Shown: positions 10,703 through 23,067 of the stretch, one piece after another | Layout: each line of letters opens with the position of its first letter | How positions within the stretch are numbered: position 1 is the first letter of the stretch | DNA from: Synanceia verrucosa | Lineage: Eukaryota > Chordata > Actinopteri > Perciformes > Synanceiidae | NCBI GenBank assembly: GCA_029721515.1 | Contig: CM056559.1 | Coordinates: forward strand, 20,253,479-20,317,478 | Direction: 5' to 3' | Length of the DNA: 64,000 nucleotides | Position numbers and translations under genes: made by a program | The notes under the pieces: generated by a model | What the model saw: only the letters and a program-made list of their open reading frames with translations | Database searches by the model: none | What the model was told of the DNA's origin: nothing

Positions 10703-13700
10703 CTGGTTCTGAACCAGAAGAACTCAAACGAGTGTTTCCTTGTGTTTTCTTTAAAACAAGATAAAATAAAATAACACTGTAAAACGATGTATACGATGTC
10801 TAACTGTCTCTGTATCTTTTGCTGTAACAGCAACCTTTTTATCATATCTTTTCTTCTTTATTTCACTGTTTAAATGTTGGTATGTTATTGTCACGTCATG
10901 TTTTCACTGGTTTTCTAAAATGGCAAATCAATCTTGATCATACACTTCAATCCTGTTGGGATCCATTTACAAAGACTAAAAGTATACTTTCTACTTTTTA
11001 AACCCAGGAAGATGAAATTAAAAAACCTATCAGGAATTCTGGAGACATATTTTTCAGAACTAATCAGCATCTAATGTTTGCTTTGGTTAAAGTGAAAACA
11101 TTTAAGTTGTGAAAATCCTTTTTTAAACATTTTTGTTACCTGCCTTATTTAAGTTTTAAAATGTATTGTTATCTTCAGTAGTTTGTTGTTTAATCTTTTA
11201 ATACTTTTCCGTCATCATCTGTGCATCACAAGCAAAGCACTCATCTGCAAATAGGAACAGGGTTTAACTTTGGAGTAACAGAGGGTGAGACAATTATGGC
11301 ACATTTTTAGTCATGAAGGAAGAGCTGCAATAGAAGCAGACAGCAGAAGTGAATTTCAGATCTGTGTCAGGTCATGTTTGTGGTGACTGACACAAGAGTG
11401 GAAACAGGTGAGGATGGAGCGTGCATGGGCAGTGAAGTAGGACGGTAAGGAAGGAAAGGGCTTCAGTGGCATGAAGGGTAGCTCAGCTGCTGATGCCAGT
11501 GCGGCCTTGAATTAGAATTAGCGGCGTCAGGGGAGTGTTGCGTGGCCTGAATGTTGAACATTGTGACGCTGTGTAAGTGGAAACGTGCTTTGCATTGCTC
11601 AGTTAAACGTCAATACTGTTATAACCTGAGGGAGCACAAGCAGACATGATGACGGAGAACAAATGAAAGGCCATGATGGATGAGTTGTGACTTGGTGATA
11701 AACGGACAGGTGGGGGAGTGAGGGGAGCGCTTCACCGTTATACTCACACACCGTAAAAACACAAACACTTTTACACTGTGGAGTAAAACAAAAGAGGAGA
11801 TCACAAAATTTGGCATGGTTATAAAGACAAGCAGTCTTGCTTTAGGCATGTTTTGGCATGATTTAAAGCGTGTCCATCTTCCTGTTGGCTAAGTTTGGTG
11901 AATGTGTAAACTGTTGGATAGGAAAGTATAGACACACACACACACACACACTTTATAGAAACATGATAAATGAGATCCTCGCCACTCAGTGAATGAGATG
12001 AAATATGTCTCCAGTGTTTACTAATTTCTGAGCTACATTAACACATACACAGCAGATGCATAGATTAGACATGATAGATTGACTGGAGCGGACTGAATAT
12101 ATGACAAAATGCTGATAGATATCAACTTTCTCAAATAACAGGCTACGCCATAGCACACATGAGAATTTCTATGTCATAAAATAACCAGTGCAGCAGCTGA
12201 TTTTGCTGATGAAATGAACAACCAAACAGGAAAAAATGACCCTCAGGGGTGTTTGGTTGAAATAAAAGTGTCTATAGTCTGTAAGCAAAACAGTGCAGCG
12301 TTGAAAACCATTGGTCTGCTGTTTTCAAGCATACAATTTGACCGATGATTCCCATCAAGTTATCTGATTTAGTGCAGAGAACAGTTTTGAGAGAGAGAGA
12401 GCTACTGTATTTCCAAAGCCCAGTTATCAGAAAATATCAGAAATAAGGCAAAACCAGAGCAGCGTCAAGTGTTGGCAAGAGGGACTGGACATTTAAATCC
12501 AACATACAGTATTTATGAGAAAGACACTGTAGTAGAGACCACACTAGCATTTATGTACAGTAACAGCTTAAATTGTTAGATGGCTGACATTGTTGCATTC
12601 ATGATAGCAGACAGAGTGAAACAGGTTGAATAAGATGGAGTCCATCATTTTAAACACTTTAGTTAATAGCTGCCACTAGTTCTACTCTCATCCTATCTCA
12701 TCCTTGATTTAAAATGCGTCCAAACACGACAAAGAAACAAAGACTTAATCATTACATTTCTTTCACATTTATGTGTTTTTTGCTCACAGTAGTAATATAT
12801 GGGAAACTTTATGTTGGAGCAGGAAAGAGGCTAACTGTAGCTAACTCCACACAAACAGAGAGTTCAGGCTACAGACAATATTCTCCGTTACACTTTAACC
12901 AGAAATAGAGGGTTATCACATAATTGAACAAAAAGTACAAATTTAATTCAAATGTATTCGTATTTTCTCTCTTTAGGAGACAAACCGCACTCTACACTCT
13001 GTTCTCAGTTTAAGTTATTACACAAAATGTGACAACAATAGTTTAATCATTACCATAAAATAAATCAACTAGATATCTAGCTAGACCAAACACAGACACA
13101 AGGCACTAAAACGTAATTGATTCGCACTAATGTAATTATTTCTTCTTTGTTTCTTCCACTTTTCAAGTGAACTAAGTTCAAATAATTTGGTATAAGGACA
13201 GTACTTAATCAAAAGTTCTGTACTTAACCATTTTTTTTTTAATTTTGCTAACAAGCAATAAAGTAGCTTCCATCTCATCAGTTGTCCTCTGAGAAATCAT
13301 CTTGCACAGATGCCATCTGAATCCAAACGCTGTTTCCCTGCCTTCTTTATTAAAAAACTCCTGCTGCCTTTCTCCCAGATGGATTCCTCAACACGAAAAA
13401 TATTTTCCAGGTTTCAGATTTTTTTCCCCCTCATTAAATGAAAACAAAACCATGAAAGAAAGTACAGTATGCACCTGGACACACTGAATATTGTCTGATC
13501 TGCCACCTCTATGGTTATGTTAACTGAAATTTGCTTGGTCAAAATTTGAGGAAAAAATGCAAAATGGAATCAATTGTTGGTAGGAGAGGTGACACAATCT
13601 CAACATCCAATAAGTTATGGTGGATAAAAGCACCCTTCAACAATGAGGTGATGAAAAGTGCTTGAAAATGAAGAGAAGACAATAAATTGAGGCCATGCAA

Positions 13701-15529
13701 AAAAGGTCCATACATCAGATTTACAATACTAAAAGAAATAATAAGACAGATTAAATTAGCTGAAATGTGGAGGCAAACAGAATGTATGAGGAACATAGAA
13801 ACTGAATGCTACTTTTCAGTGATGAGTTTTAACTGAATGTGAGAGTTTTGACCTGAACCAGACAATGTGAGAGGTCAGAGCAGTTCATTATGTTGCAGCA
13901 GATTAGAAATATAAAGCATTCAGTGCTTAATCTTTTAAGATCTGGTCTTTGACACACATGAAACCTGTGCTCAGACCTGAGAACTGTAAGTGTCTGGGGT
14001 GACTGGAGCTCAATGCACTCATCAAATATCACTATGTACTGTACTTGTGTATATATGTGATAACTGCAATCAAGTTCTTCTTTGTACATGACTACACCAA
14101 GATATCTGCACTGGTTTGTGGTCTTTATCATGAGCAACCAACTGAAGCTGAGCATTTACTATTAATTGCTCTTCCGTGGCTCCAGAAACATTTAATTATG
14201 TTTCATTTTTGTTTAACTGGAGGAAGTTATGCCAGATCCAATCACTGATGTATTCATTATGCCCACTCAGTGCTTTCAAGATGATGATACCCTGATAACC
14301 ATGATGAGGAAACTGAACCACTTCTGGCCTCTGAAGACACAACACTGACACATAATGGCCAACATATCAGCAATATTTTCTGATTTACACATCCAGCTGA
14401 CTGGAAGAATTCATCTGGACTTGTGCTGCTGCTTAGCCAAAAAAAAAGGAAGTCCAATAATGACTCCCCTTTCAGCTTTAATCATGGATACCATCAGCTC
14501 CTGAGAGAAACATCTGGCTTTTGGTGTCCCATTTTTCTTCACCAGACTGTTGCTAACTTTGTGTCTCAAGTGTTGATGAGGATGAACCACATGGTAATTA
14601 AGTCTTGAATCCAAAACAATGTTGTATTTTGGGGCATAACAAAGACTCCAGCCTCTAGGGGCCACCGGAGGGAGTTTACACACTTAGTTTTGTCTTCTAT
14701 CACTTTTGCTAATGTGCTACCAACCGGAGGCGGATGTTAAGTGCAGATTGGACACAACACCCTGTTGATTTCTTCTTCTGGGAAGAAGTGATGTGTACAT
14801 CAATATAATGGACTTAAAATATGGCACAACATCACATCCGTCAGCAGAATTATGTGGTGAGTCATATGTTTACACTGAAGAATATTAATTCCAATGCCAC
14901 GTTTCCTAGACAATAGGCCCTGTTTTCTGTCGACTCGCTACACAACAACAGAACAACAATCCATTGAATCGGGCTGACAGAGCGAGAATGATTTTATTCA
15001 GTTTGAGCCCTGGGCTTAAAGATTTAACAGCTGTTTCATTCAAGAATCCCAGTTCATGAAAACCTCAATACAATTCAAGCAACTCATGAATTATGGAATA
15101 AAACAACTATTATATGTTCACTGGAAGAACACAGACCAGCGGTGTGGTTAGGGAGGGTAGATACAGGCTGAATAGAAATTTAACCGATCTGCATTCAGGC
15201 TGCATGATACAAGCAGACTGGAAGGACTAAGGGGAAATAAAAGTTTCCTTATGGGACTCTGATTGTAGAGTTTCAAACATCAGTATCTTTCAATCAAGCT
15301 CATTGGACTTATGACCTTTGTAACTTGTCATCTCCTTTCTGTTTGTTGTCTTTCTTCAGTAAATTATCTAATGAAGCAGAAATGCCTTAAAGACAACCAG
15401 AGAATTGAAATGGCCTCCTAAATTACTCTGGAACAACATCTGATGTTTTCTGACAGGAGAATTCTAATTTAGTATGAAGCCACCAGCTATGATATGCTGT
15501 CATGTCTCCGGTTCCCTGCACATCCTGAC
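10703..15529. other. non-coding DNA, nothing recognised apart from a CA repeat
   Basis: AT-rich sequence with an (AC)n microsatellite at 11932-11951. Short frames lack motifs. A good polypyrimidine tract and AG occur near 13378 and again at about 15360. The sequences that follow have stops in most frames and no matching donor, so I did not call exons. Confidence 0.5.
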
Positions 15530-15605
15530 AGTGGGCAGATAGCAGCAGTGGGCTTGTGACTGCAAGGGCACCAGTTTGAATCCCTGCATGGCCTGGAGAG
15601 TTAGG
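15530..15605 (+). mobile_element. tRNA-like SINE head fragment
   Basis: A plus-strand segment with tRNA-like layout has gcagcagtgggcttgtgact in the head, followed by agtttgaatcc at 15573-15583, which resembles a pol III B box. No body or tail typical of the other SINEs follows, so it is a fragment. It is not a functional tRNA gene: the cloverleaf cannot be closed and the box is imperfect. Confidence 0.45.
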
Positions 15606-17969
15606 AGTTAATGAATGATTCATCATTTCCTTCACAAAATAACAATTGTCCTGCCTCTAAATATGGACAGGCACCTTTGTCACATATTGTTCCTATTTTT
15701 TTCATTTTTTTCCTCTTCTGTTAACACGAAAGGTCCATCTGCATCCTTTTTTTTTTAAGAAAAAGGATCCTCTCAGCCTAAAAGCAGTGATGTAGGTTCC
15801 CAAAATAAGCAAATCAATAAGGTTATGAATATTTTGATCACTAACGCTAGCTGAAGATAGCTGTGCTCAGTTTGGAAATAACTGTTTTTGTGTGATGGCT
15901 TTGAAGAGATATAAACCTATGGGAAAGCCTTTTCAAAGGGTTTGGGGAAAAATGCAAATACATACTTTGAATACAAGTCTGATGTTCACAACACAAAATT
16001 ATAAACTCATCTTTAAGTGGAACTCCAGCCATTTCACACACCAAAATCTGTTTACAGGTGTTGGAATGCTGCAGTACATGCAATGTAAAGTTGTGTGAAG
16101 CATTGAGAGCAGAGGGATCTGCATAAAGTCTGATTAATAACAACAAGTGACATCACATGGTCGGGGCTGAATGAAAATAATAATCTGAGCATGTGGAGTA
16201 GAAAGAAATTAGTTTACCTCTGCAGCCTCCTGCTCATTTCTTCCACAGGCTGGAGGATCCAGGCTACATTAGCCACTGCTAACATAACACACCCGACCCC
16301 AACTGTCAGCAGACACATTGCATCATGGGAAATGTAGGCACAGTCAGTTTTTGACAAGGAAGAAGATGCACAGAGTAAAAAAGACAACATCTGTAGTTCT
16401 CTTGCATCCATGTTCATCCTTTCTGTTTGGGCAGAACAGCATAACAACACAATAATACTCCTATTGAATCAATTGTTATGCAAACATAATCATCAGGTCT
16501 GAAAATGCAAATCACATTGCATGTGTTAAATCAAAATGAATATCATGGGTTGGAAGTGCACAATTAATGTGGACTTCTTTGAAGGTTTGTTTTGAATAAC
16601 AATAATTGAATATATATATACATTTATAAAAATGCTTCCCAAATGTTGCATCATGTGGAGTTCATCGCTCAGCACATTCTGTTATCTATATTAGACCTTG
16701 GAAACATGTTTCTTTTGGGCATATCATTTGACATGACATGGGGTTCATTTATGAGCCATAATTATGCATTCACTTTAGTTAGCGCTGACTCTAATATATA
16801 ATCTCTTACAGATAACAAGTCATTAACATTCGTTAGATGCTTGTGCTTATAATTCAGCTTAAGTTGAATGTTTTATGAGCACTGATATAATGCATCAGTG
16901 AACATTATATGTTCTTGTAAGCAAGGTCGAACACACTGTGACTGCTTTCTAATTGCTTATGGGTGTGATAAAGCTCCACCAAGTAATATTGTTCATATTA
17001 ACTGAACGAAATGGCTTTCTGTAATGTGAAAGGGGTGCTAGTATTATAGAGTGTAGAGAGAGCAACAGCTCTGCAAGTTCTAGCTCACTGATTTGGTTTT
17101 TCAGTCAGTACAAATATTGGAGTGTTTCCCCAGTAGCTCTCTGACAAAACCTGTGTCAAAATTAAAATTTGGGGAGTATAAATGAAAAAGAAGAAGAAAA
17201 AAAGAAACGAGAACATGAAGGACAAATGTTATATCATGAATAATGCTGATGCACTGTGTGAGTAAAGGATGACTGGGTGGGTGAAAGTAGAGCAGTTTTA
17301 TTGTGAAGGCTCCAGTCGTTGAGCATCTGAACGATATATGTTAGACTGAGAGCATGGATGTTGTTTCTGGGCTGTGTTCATACACATTTACTGGACATAA
17401 ATGGACCAGAGAGAAACATCTTTTTGACAGTGTGAAAAGTGGCTATAAAAAGGAATTTCAAGACAAGTGTACAGGTCATGTGTTTACTGGTCTGTAACTT
17501 TTTGCCCTGCAGCTGAGGATCCCTTCTTCCAGATTAGTGGCAGACATTAACAAATTATACAGCAAACAGTAAAAAAAAATAGTGTATCTATAAAAGGATA
17601 ACTGCAGACAAAAAAAAAAAACTGAAAAGAAGTGAGATACCATATAGCAAATAGTTTAACGATTACAGAGCGACAGGCTGTTACTATGGATTAAAAGAAA
17701 ATCTGAATAGAAAGAAAGCAAGAATCCCATATCAGAAGGAAGTGGAGGACGCTAAACTAGCAGCGCTGCCTCTCTACTTCCCATTTGCACCCCCACAGCC
17801 ATCCTCTACTGAGCCTGAAGTCCTCTTTACAGTTCTGCTTGGCGAGCAGCATCAGTGTAGTTTTCTCTTTGTGTGTTTGTTTCTTTTCCTGTTCAATTTA
17901 CTCTATGTATAAATGATCCTCTCTCATACAAACATATAAATACACCACCGCTGCTCTGCTCCACCACAG
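15606..17969. other. non-coding DNA with a possible old repeat
   Basis: Between about 15890 and 16450 there is sequence resembling dispersed fish repeats (gccatttcacacacc, gcatcatgggaaatgtag), without clear ends. A splice-acceptor-like tttcttccacag near 16248 lies inside it and is followed by stops. At about 17515 a ctttttgccctgcag precedes a 19-codon open stretch without a donor. No gene is called. Confidence 0.4.
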
Positions 17970-18045
17970 GAAGAGGCTTCGCCAGACGGCTGACGAAGTC
18001 CTGTCGATGTGCACAGTCTCTGAGTTTAGTTTACAGCGTGGGCAG
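17970..18045 (+). other. weak exon candidate ending at a GC-type donor
   Basis: The acceptor gctctgctccaccacag is followed by 76 bases with five CpGs and an open frame beginning KRLRQTADEVLSMCTVSEF. It ends at GGGCAG/gcaaga, a possible GC-AG intron donor. If a 115-bp intron is removed, the frame continues into 18161 as DFVFVDTKGGF and then stops. The frame is also open past the donor to a stop, and the minus strand is open here too. Length and statistics are insufficient for a firm call. Confidence 0.2.
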
Positions 18046-18158
18046 GCAAGAAATCTTCCATCTTTCTCTGTAGCATAGATGTGGATTTATTTGTGATTTT
18101 TTTTTTTGTGATTTTGTTGTTTTCTTTGAATATTTCTTTTTTCCTTTTCTTATTTTAC

Positions 18159-18240
18159 AGGATTTCGTATTTGTTGACACCAAAGGAGGTTTCTGAGGAG
18201 AAACGGAGCTGTCGCTGTCTACGTGGGTCGCTTTGGTAAC
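18159..18240. other. exon-like block with splice signals on both strands
   Basis: On plus, a long pyrimidine tract ending ttccttttcttattttacag precedes 18161, and a donor-like TTTG/gtaacc follows 18235. On minus, tttttttttattctctccag precedes base 18240, and a donor-like CCT/gtaaaa follows base 18159. The 75-82 bp block has five CpGs in an AT-rich setting. Plus frames give either DFVFVDTKGGF then stop, or 24 open codons ending LRGSL in phase 2, which would fit the exon at 19720. Minus gives VTKATHVDSDSSVSPQKPP. AATAAA occurs at 18248-18253 on plus. The strand is undecided. Confidence 0.35.
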
Positions 18241-18450
18241 CTGGAGAGAATAAAAAAAAACAATATTAAAATTATCAATGATCAGAAAGAACATTTCAGG
18301 ATGATAGTTTCCCTGTTGTTATACATCCATGACATTTCTTTATGAGGCCAATAAACTACCATGAGTATATGTCATTAACCTGTCAGTGCTCTCCAGCGGA
18401 CAAGCTATTTACAGCATGTGCTGCAGCTCCTTTTTACTTAATCAGTCACA

Positions 18451-18513
18451 CATCCATCCATCTTCTAACGCTTATCCTCATAGAGTTGCGGGAGGGCTGG
18501 AGCCTATCCCAGC
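18451..18513 (-). mobile_element. ATGG-tailed SINE 3' fragment
   Basis: A catccatccatc run is followed by cttatcctcatagagttgcg and ggctggagcctatcccagc. This is the same 3' body and tail as the element at 1763-2101, in minus orientation. Only about 60 bp remain. Confidence 0.7.
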
Positions 18514-18515
18514 AA

Positions 18516-18757
18516 GGATGCACCTTTCAGAGTGACCTTTTATTGTGGGCAGTCTAAGGCACACCTGTGCATTAATCAGCATCTTGATATGGCACACCTG
18601 TGAGGTGGGATGGATTATCTCAGCAAAGGAGAAGTGCTCACTATCACAGATTTAGACTGGTTTGTCAACAATATTTGAGAGAAATTGTGATATTGTGTAT
18701 GTGGAAAACGTTTTAGATCTTTGAGTTCATCTCATAAAAAATGGGAGCAAAAATTAG
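18516..18757. mobile_element. conserved interspersed repeat, probably transposon-derived
   Basis: The segment contains motifs I recognise from a repeat widespread in fish and other vertebrates: ggcacacctgtgaggtggga, tggattatctcagcaaagga, gaagtgctcactatcacaga and gttttagatctttgagttca. The class is uncertain, although a DNA-transposon end is likely. It has no coding content. It lies directly between a SINE fragment and a LINE 3' end, showing serial insertion. Confidence 0.5.
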
Positions 18758-18789
18758 AAAAAACTGAAATAAAAAAAAGGTAGCAATGT

Positions 18790-19300
18790 GATAAAAATAC
18801 AATAATTACAGGAAAAATACAGGGTGTACAAAGAGGCAGTGCAATGTGCAATACTGAGCAGAGGTAGTCATGACTGAAGACTCCTATCACAGCTGTTGAG
18901 GAGTCTGATGGCTGAGGGGAATAAAGATTTTTTTTTCAGTCTGGAGGTTGTGCATTTCACTCTTCTGTACCTCCGGCCTGAGGGGAGAAGCGTGAACAGT
19001 CCACGTTGGGGGTGGGTGGGGTCTTTGAGGGTGGAGGCAGCTCTCCTGTGGACTGTGCAGTGGTGGATGCTCTGCAGGGAGGCCAGTGGAAACCTGGTGA
19101 TCTTCTCAGCAGTCTTCATCACTCTCTGCAGGTGTTTACAGTCCACAGCAGTAGAGCTGCTGTACCGCACAGAGATGAAGCTGGTCAAGACACTCTGTAG
19201 CTGTAGAAGTTGCTGAGGATCTTGGTCGACATACCAAACTTTCTCAGCCTTCTCAGGAAGTAGAGCCGCTGCTGAGCCTTCTTAACCAGCTGTTTTGGTC
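18790..19300 (-). pseudogene. LINE reverse-transcriptase C-terminal remnant
   Basis: Minus-strand translation gives the conserved C-terminal part of a jockey-superfamily LINE (L2/CR1/Rex1-like) ORF2. It opens with AQQRLYFLRRLRKFGMS and continues, after a frameshift near 19200, with TSFISVRYSSSTAVDCKHLQ. The hallmark GLFTLLPSGRRYRRVKC and LFPSAIRLLNSCDRSLQS motifs follow. The stop is at about 18868, and the AT-rich 3' UTR extends to about 18790. Only the end of the polymerase survives. The endonuclease and catalytic core are absent, so the copy is dead and strongly 5'-truncated. Confidence 0.85.
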
Positions 19301-19719
19301 ATAACCTCCCCATCCTCCCAGCTCTCTCTGTCTGCAGCAGCTCATTGACTATCTGCTGTTTTCTTCATCTCCTCCTCTCTCCTTCCTTGTATCCTCATCA
19401 TTTTGTTCATTCCTTGTGAATCCTGCATGTGTTTGTACTTGCCTGGCTTAACAGACAGGAAGACATGCAGCCATATGCTCCAGATACTTTGCTCACAGCA
19501 CAAATGAATCTCTGGTTAACTGGTGCTTTAACGGTGACAGCTGGCAGCTGCAGTTGCAGGATTGCAGCGATTTCAGTGGAGAACATTTGGGTTTTTGCGC
19601 GAGAGTGCTGCAGAAAACAAGAGCATCTATCATTGTGAAATTGTTCAGATAATCAAGACAATCAAATCAAATAAAATCTTCTCTTGCTTGTCCATCTTGC
19701 TGCTTGGGATTCTTCGCAG
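19301..19719. other. short non-coding interval, possible intron
   Basis: A pyrimidine-rich run lies at 19310-19420. The sequence is otherwise unremarkable and leads into the splice acceptor at 19718-19719. Confidence 0.4.
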
Positions 19720-19768
19720 GCCGAGCTACGACTTGGAGTTCCTGGCGGGGCTGGCTCTGGTGGTTGAG
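19720..19768 (+). CDS. candidate internal exon 1 of an unrecognised gene
   Basis: The acceptor ttgctgcttgggattcttcgcag is followed by 49 bases and a donor GAG/gtagta. One leading base completes a split codon. The next 16 codons read PSYDLEFLAGLALVVE and end in phase 0. Fourteen of these 16 codons end in G or C, far above the local AT-rich background, and there are four CpGs around the acceptor and exon. Phase 0 at its end matches the start of the candidate exon at 23785. The block at 18161-18235 ends in the phase 2 this exon needs. I do not recognise the protein. The shortness makes chance plausible. Confidence 0.4.
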
Positions 19769-20321
19769 GTAGTAACTTCTCTGCAGTGGGTCTGAGGGCT
19801 TGTCCTGCCCGGGTTAAATATTCCACATTGACACATCATTGACACTATTAGAATTGAAATATCAATGCAGCACAGTCAGCTTTTTTCCTGCAAAATAAAA
19901 GACCCATAAATTAACTGAGGCTCAGGACTAGACTTGCTTTTCAAAATACTAAAAGTCCAAACTCTGTAAGAAACATCACTCTCAGGACAAACTACTGATT
20001 CATACATTTAGGACTTGGCACTGTTCAGTTGTTTTTTAAAAGCCCATAGACTAAAAGTATCTTAACATCAAGATGGCTCCTATTATTACTATTTCTCATA
20101 AATAACTTCCATGTGGACATTACATTAGTAACGGTATGTGAAGAGCTCACTCTGGACTACTGGAGCTCACTACTGAATCATACTCCATTTGAACAATATC
20201 ATGGTAAATCATTGACACTTTTCAGTTTTAAATTCACCAATACAGTGTAGTGTCAGCTTTTTTTTAAAAAAAATTCCACATCTTTTTGACATGAATGCTG
20301 TTTTTCAGGTACCCATCCAAA
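19769..20321. other. non-coding interval, nothing recognised
   Basis: AT-rich sequence between the candidate exon and the TIR element. It could be intronic. Confidence 0.4.
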
Positions 20322-21529
20322 TTAAAGCTATAGTCTGTTATTCTGTTATAAAGAGGTCCTTCCTCCCTGAGAGCAGTCATTACATCATGTATTCAGTTAA
20401 AGGAATGGAAAGAATCAGACCTCTGTGCCAGCTACAGGACTGTAAATACCTTCATGTCTCGTCCTGCTCATGTCCCCCCTCTGTCCCTCCCTCCTCCCCA
20501 CTGTTGCTGGAAATATCCAGCACAATCCTCTGCAGAAATACAGAGTTAGCAGGAGAATCTGTTCTGTAGGGAACAATGACAGAGAAAACGCAAAAATACC
20601 ACTTCCACTGTTACTTCTGAAGGCTCACCCTGCTAAACAGGAAAAGAGAAGAAAGAGGGAGGCAGAAAAGACTGAAAGACAAAACCCTGGACAAGAGGAC
20701 AAACCAGAATTAACATCGGTGGAGACACTGAGACATCTGAAGGGACAGAAAAGTGATTGCTTTCTTTCTGTTGGACAGGTGATTATGTGTTTAGCTGCGG
20801 GAGAAGTTTTCAGTGTAATGTTTGCCAGCCTAGTGCGTATTAGCGTGATGCTAACATCATGGGTGTAAGCTGGTCGTAGGTGCAGCTTGTATTGAAGAGG
20901 TTATAGGATATAACATTTTGAACATATTATAAGCATTATAAAGGTGCTCACAGACTCCAGCGGACTGTGAACAGAGCAGAATCAGGATGTTCGTTTCGCT
21001 CAAAGCTTCCATAGTGAAAGCTGCCACTAGTTTCCCGTGAAATTTCTGTGAATAGGAAGGTCAATTTCACATTTAACCTGGGTTAATGTAAAAAATAGAT
21101 GCCGAGCAGTGTTTTATGTGACAACAGTGCAGAATGGAGTCCATGAGCTTTGCACACGAAATTTGAGCTTTGCGCATGGACTCTGCTCCGCCGAGAATGT
21201 TTGGGCCTTTAACCCAACGTTAACAGTAGCTTATCTGTGCTTGTAAAGTGATCATCAGTGCTGCTTGTATTGAAGAGGTTATATGGTCAAAACGTCATAT
21301 CCTATTGTACAGTTATAGTCTCCAGTGTCTACATTATAAAGGTGACAAAATTAAGTTGATGGACAGGACGTTTTCCAACTGTGGTGATGTAGCATAATGG
21401 CTCTTCTCTCCCTGCTGAATCCTTTGGACGGAGCACTGACGGGACGAGGAGGCGCTTAAAGGAGGCTGAGAGGAGGTGCCACTTTCAAATCTTGCTAGCT
21501 CTCTAATATGACAGAGGATAGCTTTAAAT
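20322..21529. mobile_element. 1.2-kb non-autonomous element with terminal inverted repeats
   Basis: The left end taaagctatagtctgt and the right end (minus strand taaagctatcctctgt) are inverted repeats matching at 14 of 16 positions. A second, shorter copy lies at about 61288-61749 and shares the run from tcatgtctcgtcctgctca through gaaatacagagtta. Inside, gcttgtattgaagaggttat occurs twice (about 20887 and 21265), an internal duplication. A 132-codon open frame (20470-20868) is not conserved in frame with the other copy and has no domain. The superfamily is not assigned, since the target duplication is unclear. Confidence 0.55.
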
Positions 21530-21540
21530 GGTTAGGTTCA

Positions 21541-21640
21541 GGATAAGATAAAATAAGATAAGATAATCCTTTGTTTGTCCCACAGATGGGGATATTTGTA
21601 TTGTTACAGTAGCAAAGTGGATAGAGCAACATTACAAGGA
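21541..21640 (-). mobile_element. AGATA-tailed dispersed repeat fragment
   Basis: A gataagataaaataagataa run is followed by aatcctttgtttgtcccaca and gatggggatatttgtattgt, then cagtagcaaagtgg. This matches a very common teleost repeat end whose simple tail is (TATCT)n on the minus strand. It is a retroelement 3' end of uncertain class. Confidence 0.5.
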
Positions 21641-22849
21641 GGGCCTTTAAAAACTAAACACTTGCTGAAGAAGACAAATGTGACATCAGAGCTTCTAAAA
21701 AACTTTGGTCTTTATTTTTTATCCCAAGGGAGATTTTTTTTACCAGGTTTTGGTGCTCATCTCTAGTGGCATGGAGGTCAAGAGTCAGTTGTAGTATCTG
21801 AAATGGCAGAAGAGTTAGTATATGGTGGAGGAAAAAGCAGGCAATGGAAATCTTTGGTTAGCCACACACACTTGAAGCTGTTTTTCTAAGTCCTTCTGGT
21901 TCCTAGTGGTCACAAAGTGCCTTGTGTAGCTTTAATAATGCAACACATACCGTAAACATGAGTCTCAATCAGGAATGAATGGCTGTCCATTCGTTTACGG
22001 AGTCAAAGTAGTCCTACAACAAAACTCACAGTGTTGACATGATGGAAAAAAGAGCAGTGAAATGATGGCAGGATACTGGCTTCAACATGTGGTTCCTCTG
22101 GTTACCCTGCTGGTTTGGATTACATGACAGCACAGCTGCTGACAGAAATAATGGAAGAGAAGGGAAAACCACTGGAATTGTAATCTGCATCATTTGGTAT
22201 CTCCCCCTGCTCTGACAAATTGATGTGATCTCTGACACAAAAAGTAAAACTCAGTGAATATACTGTCTATTTATGTGCTTAGAGCAGAGTACGAATGAGA
22301 TCTGTATTTGGAAAACCTGTGTAAAAAAAAAAAAAAAAGAAAGAAAAACTAGCAATATAGTAAAACAGTGTTCCTGAATAAGTTTTCAATTTCCGAGATG
22401 TGGGCACCCAGAGAAACAATTTTAAACCCACTTGACTCTAATCAGTGCTCATGAAAACCTCAATCTAACTCAACCACCCTATGAATAATGGACAACTGCC
22501 ACAGCGGTAACACTGTAACCTCATCCATTTTGTATTACATGTATCCTACTCTCTATTTCTGTTCCTTTTTCCGTCTATTCCTTTCTTGTAATTCTTAATT
22601 TTCCTCATTTTTTCTCCTCCCTCCATAACCCTTTCTCTCCATCTGTTTTTTCATTCTCACTAAAATCTTCCCTCCATTCACTTCCCAGACCTTCTCCCTC
22701 CCACCTCCCTTTATCTGGCAAATATACATTTTATTTCCAACAGTCCGTCCACTATGTGCTGCTACCTTCTCACTGCTTTGCTCCACACCTCATCGCACCA
22801 GACATTTTGACTTGTCATCATGGTGATGGTCTATCAAAAATATGTGAAT
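21641..22849. other. non-coding DNA, nothing recognised
   Basis: Contains a poly-A run near 22323-22340 and a pyrimidine-rich stretch at about 22550-22700. No coding evidence. Confidence 0.45.
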
Positions 22850-23067
22850 GTGTTAGCCCCGCCCTTCTGGTTCAAGGCGTCCCCCAGGGTTCAGTGCTTG
22901 GTCCTCTCCACTTGGTAACATCACACACCACCATGGCCTCCACTTTCTCTGTTACAACAATGACGTCCAGCTTTACATTTCCATTAATTACCGATGTGAC
23001 TCTGTCCACTTACAAGATCCACATCAACAGTGTCACTGAGATAAAAATATGGATGCAAACTAACTAA
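22850..23067 (+). pseudogene. LINE reverse-transcriptase core fragment
   Basis: Plus-strand translation contains LLVQGVPQGSVLGPL, the finger/palm motif of jockey-superfamily LINE polymerases (22867-22908). In a shifted frame it then reads CYNNDVQLYISIN at about 22950, the position of the catalytic YADD box. In this copy the box has become YNND, which loses the first catalytic aspartate context. The frame then returns with TEIKIWMQTN, matching the expected downstream helix. Frameshifts and the damaged box show a dead copy. The family is probably L2/CR1/Rex1-like. Confidence 0.8.
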
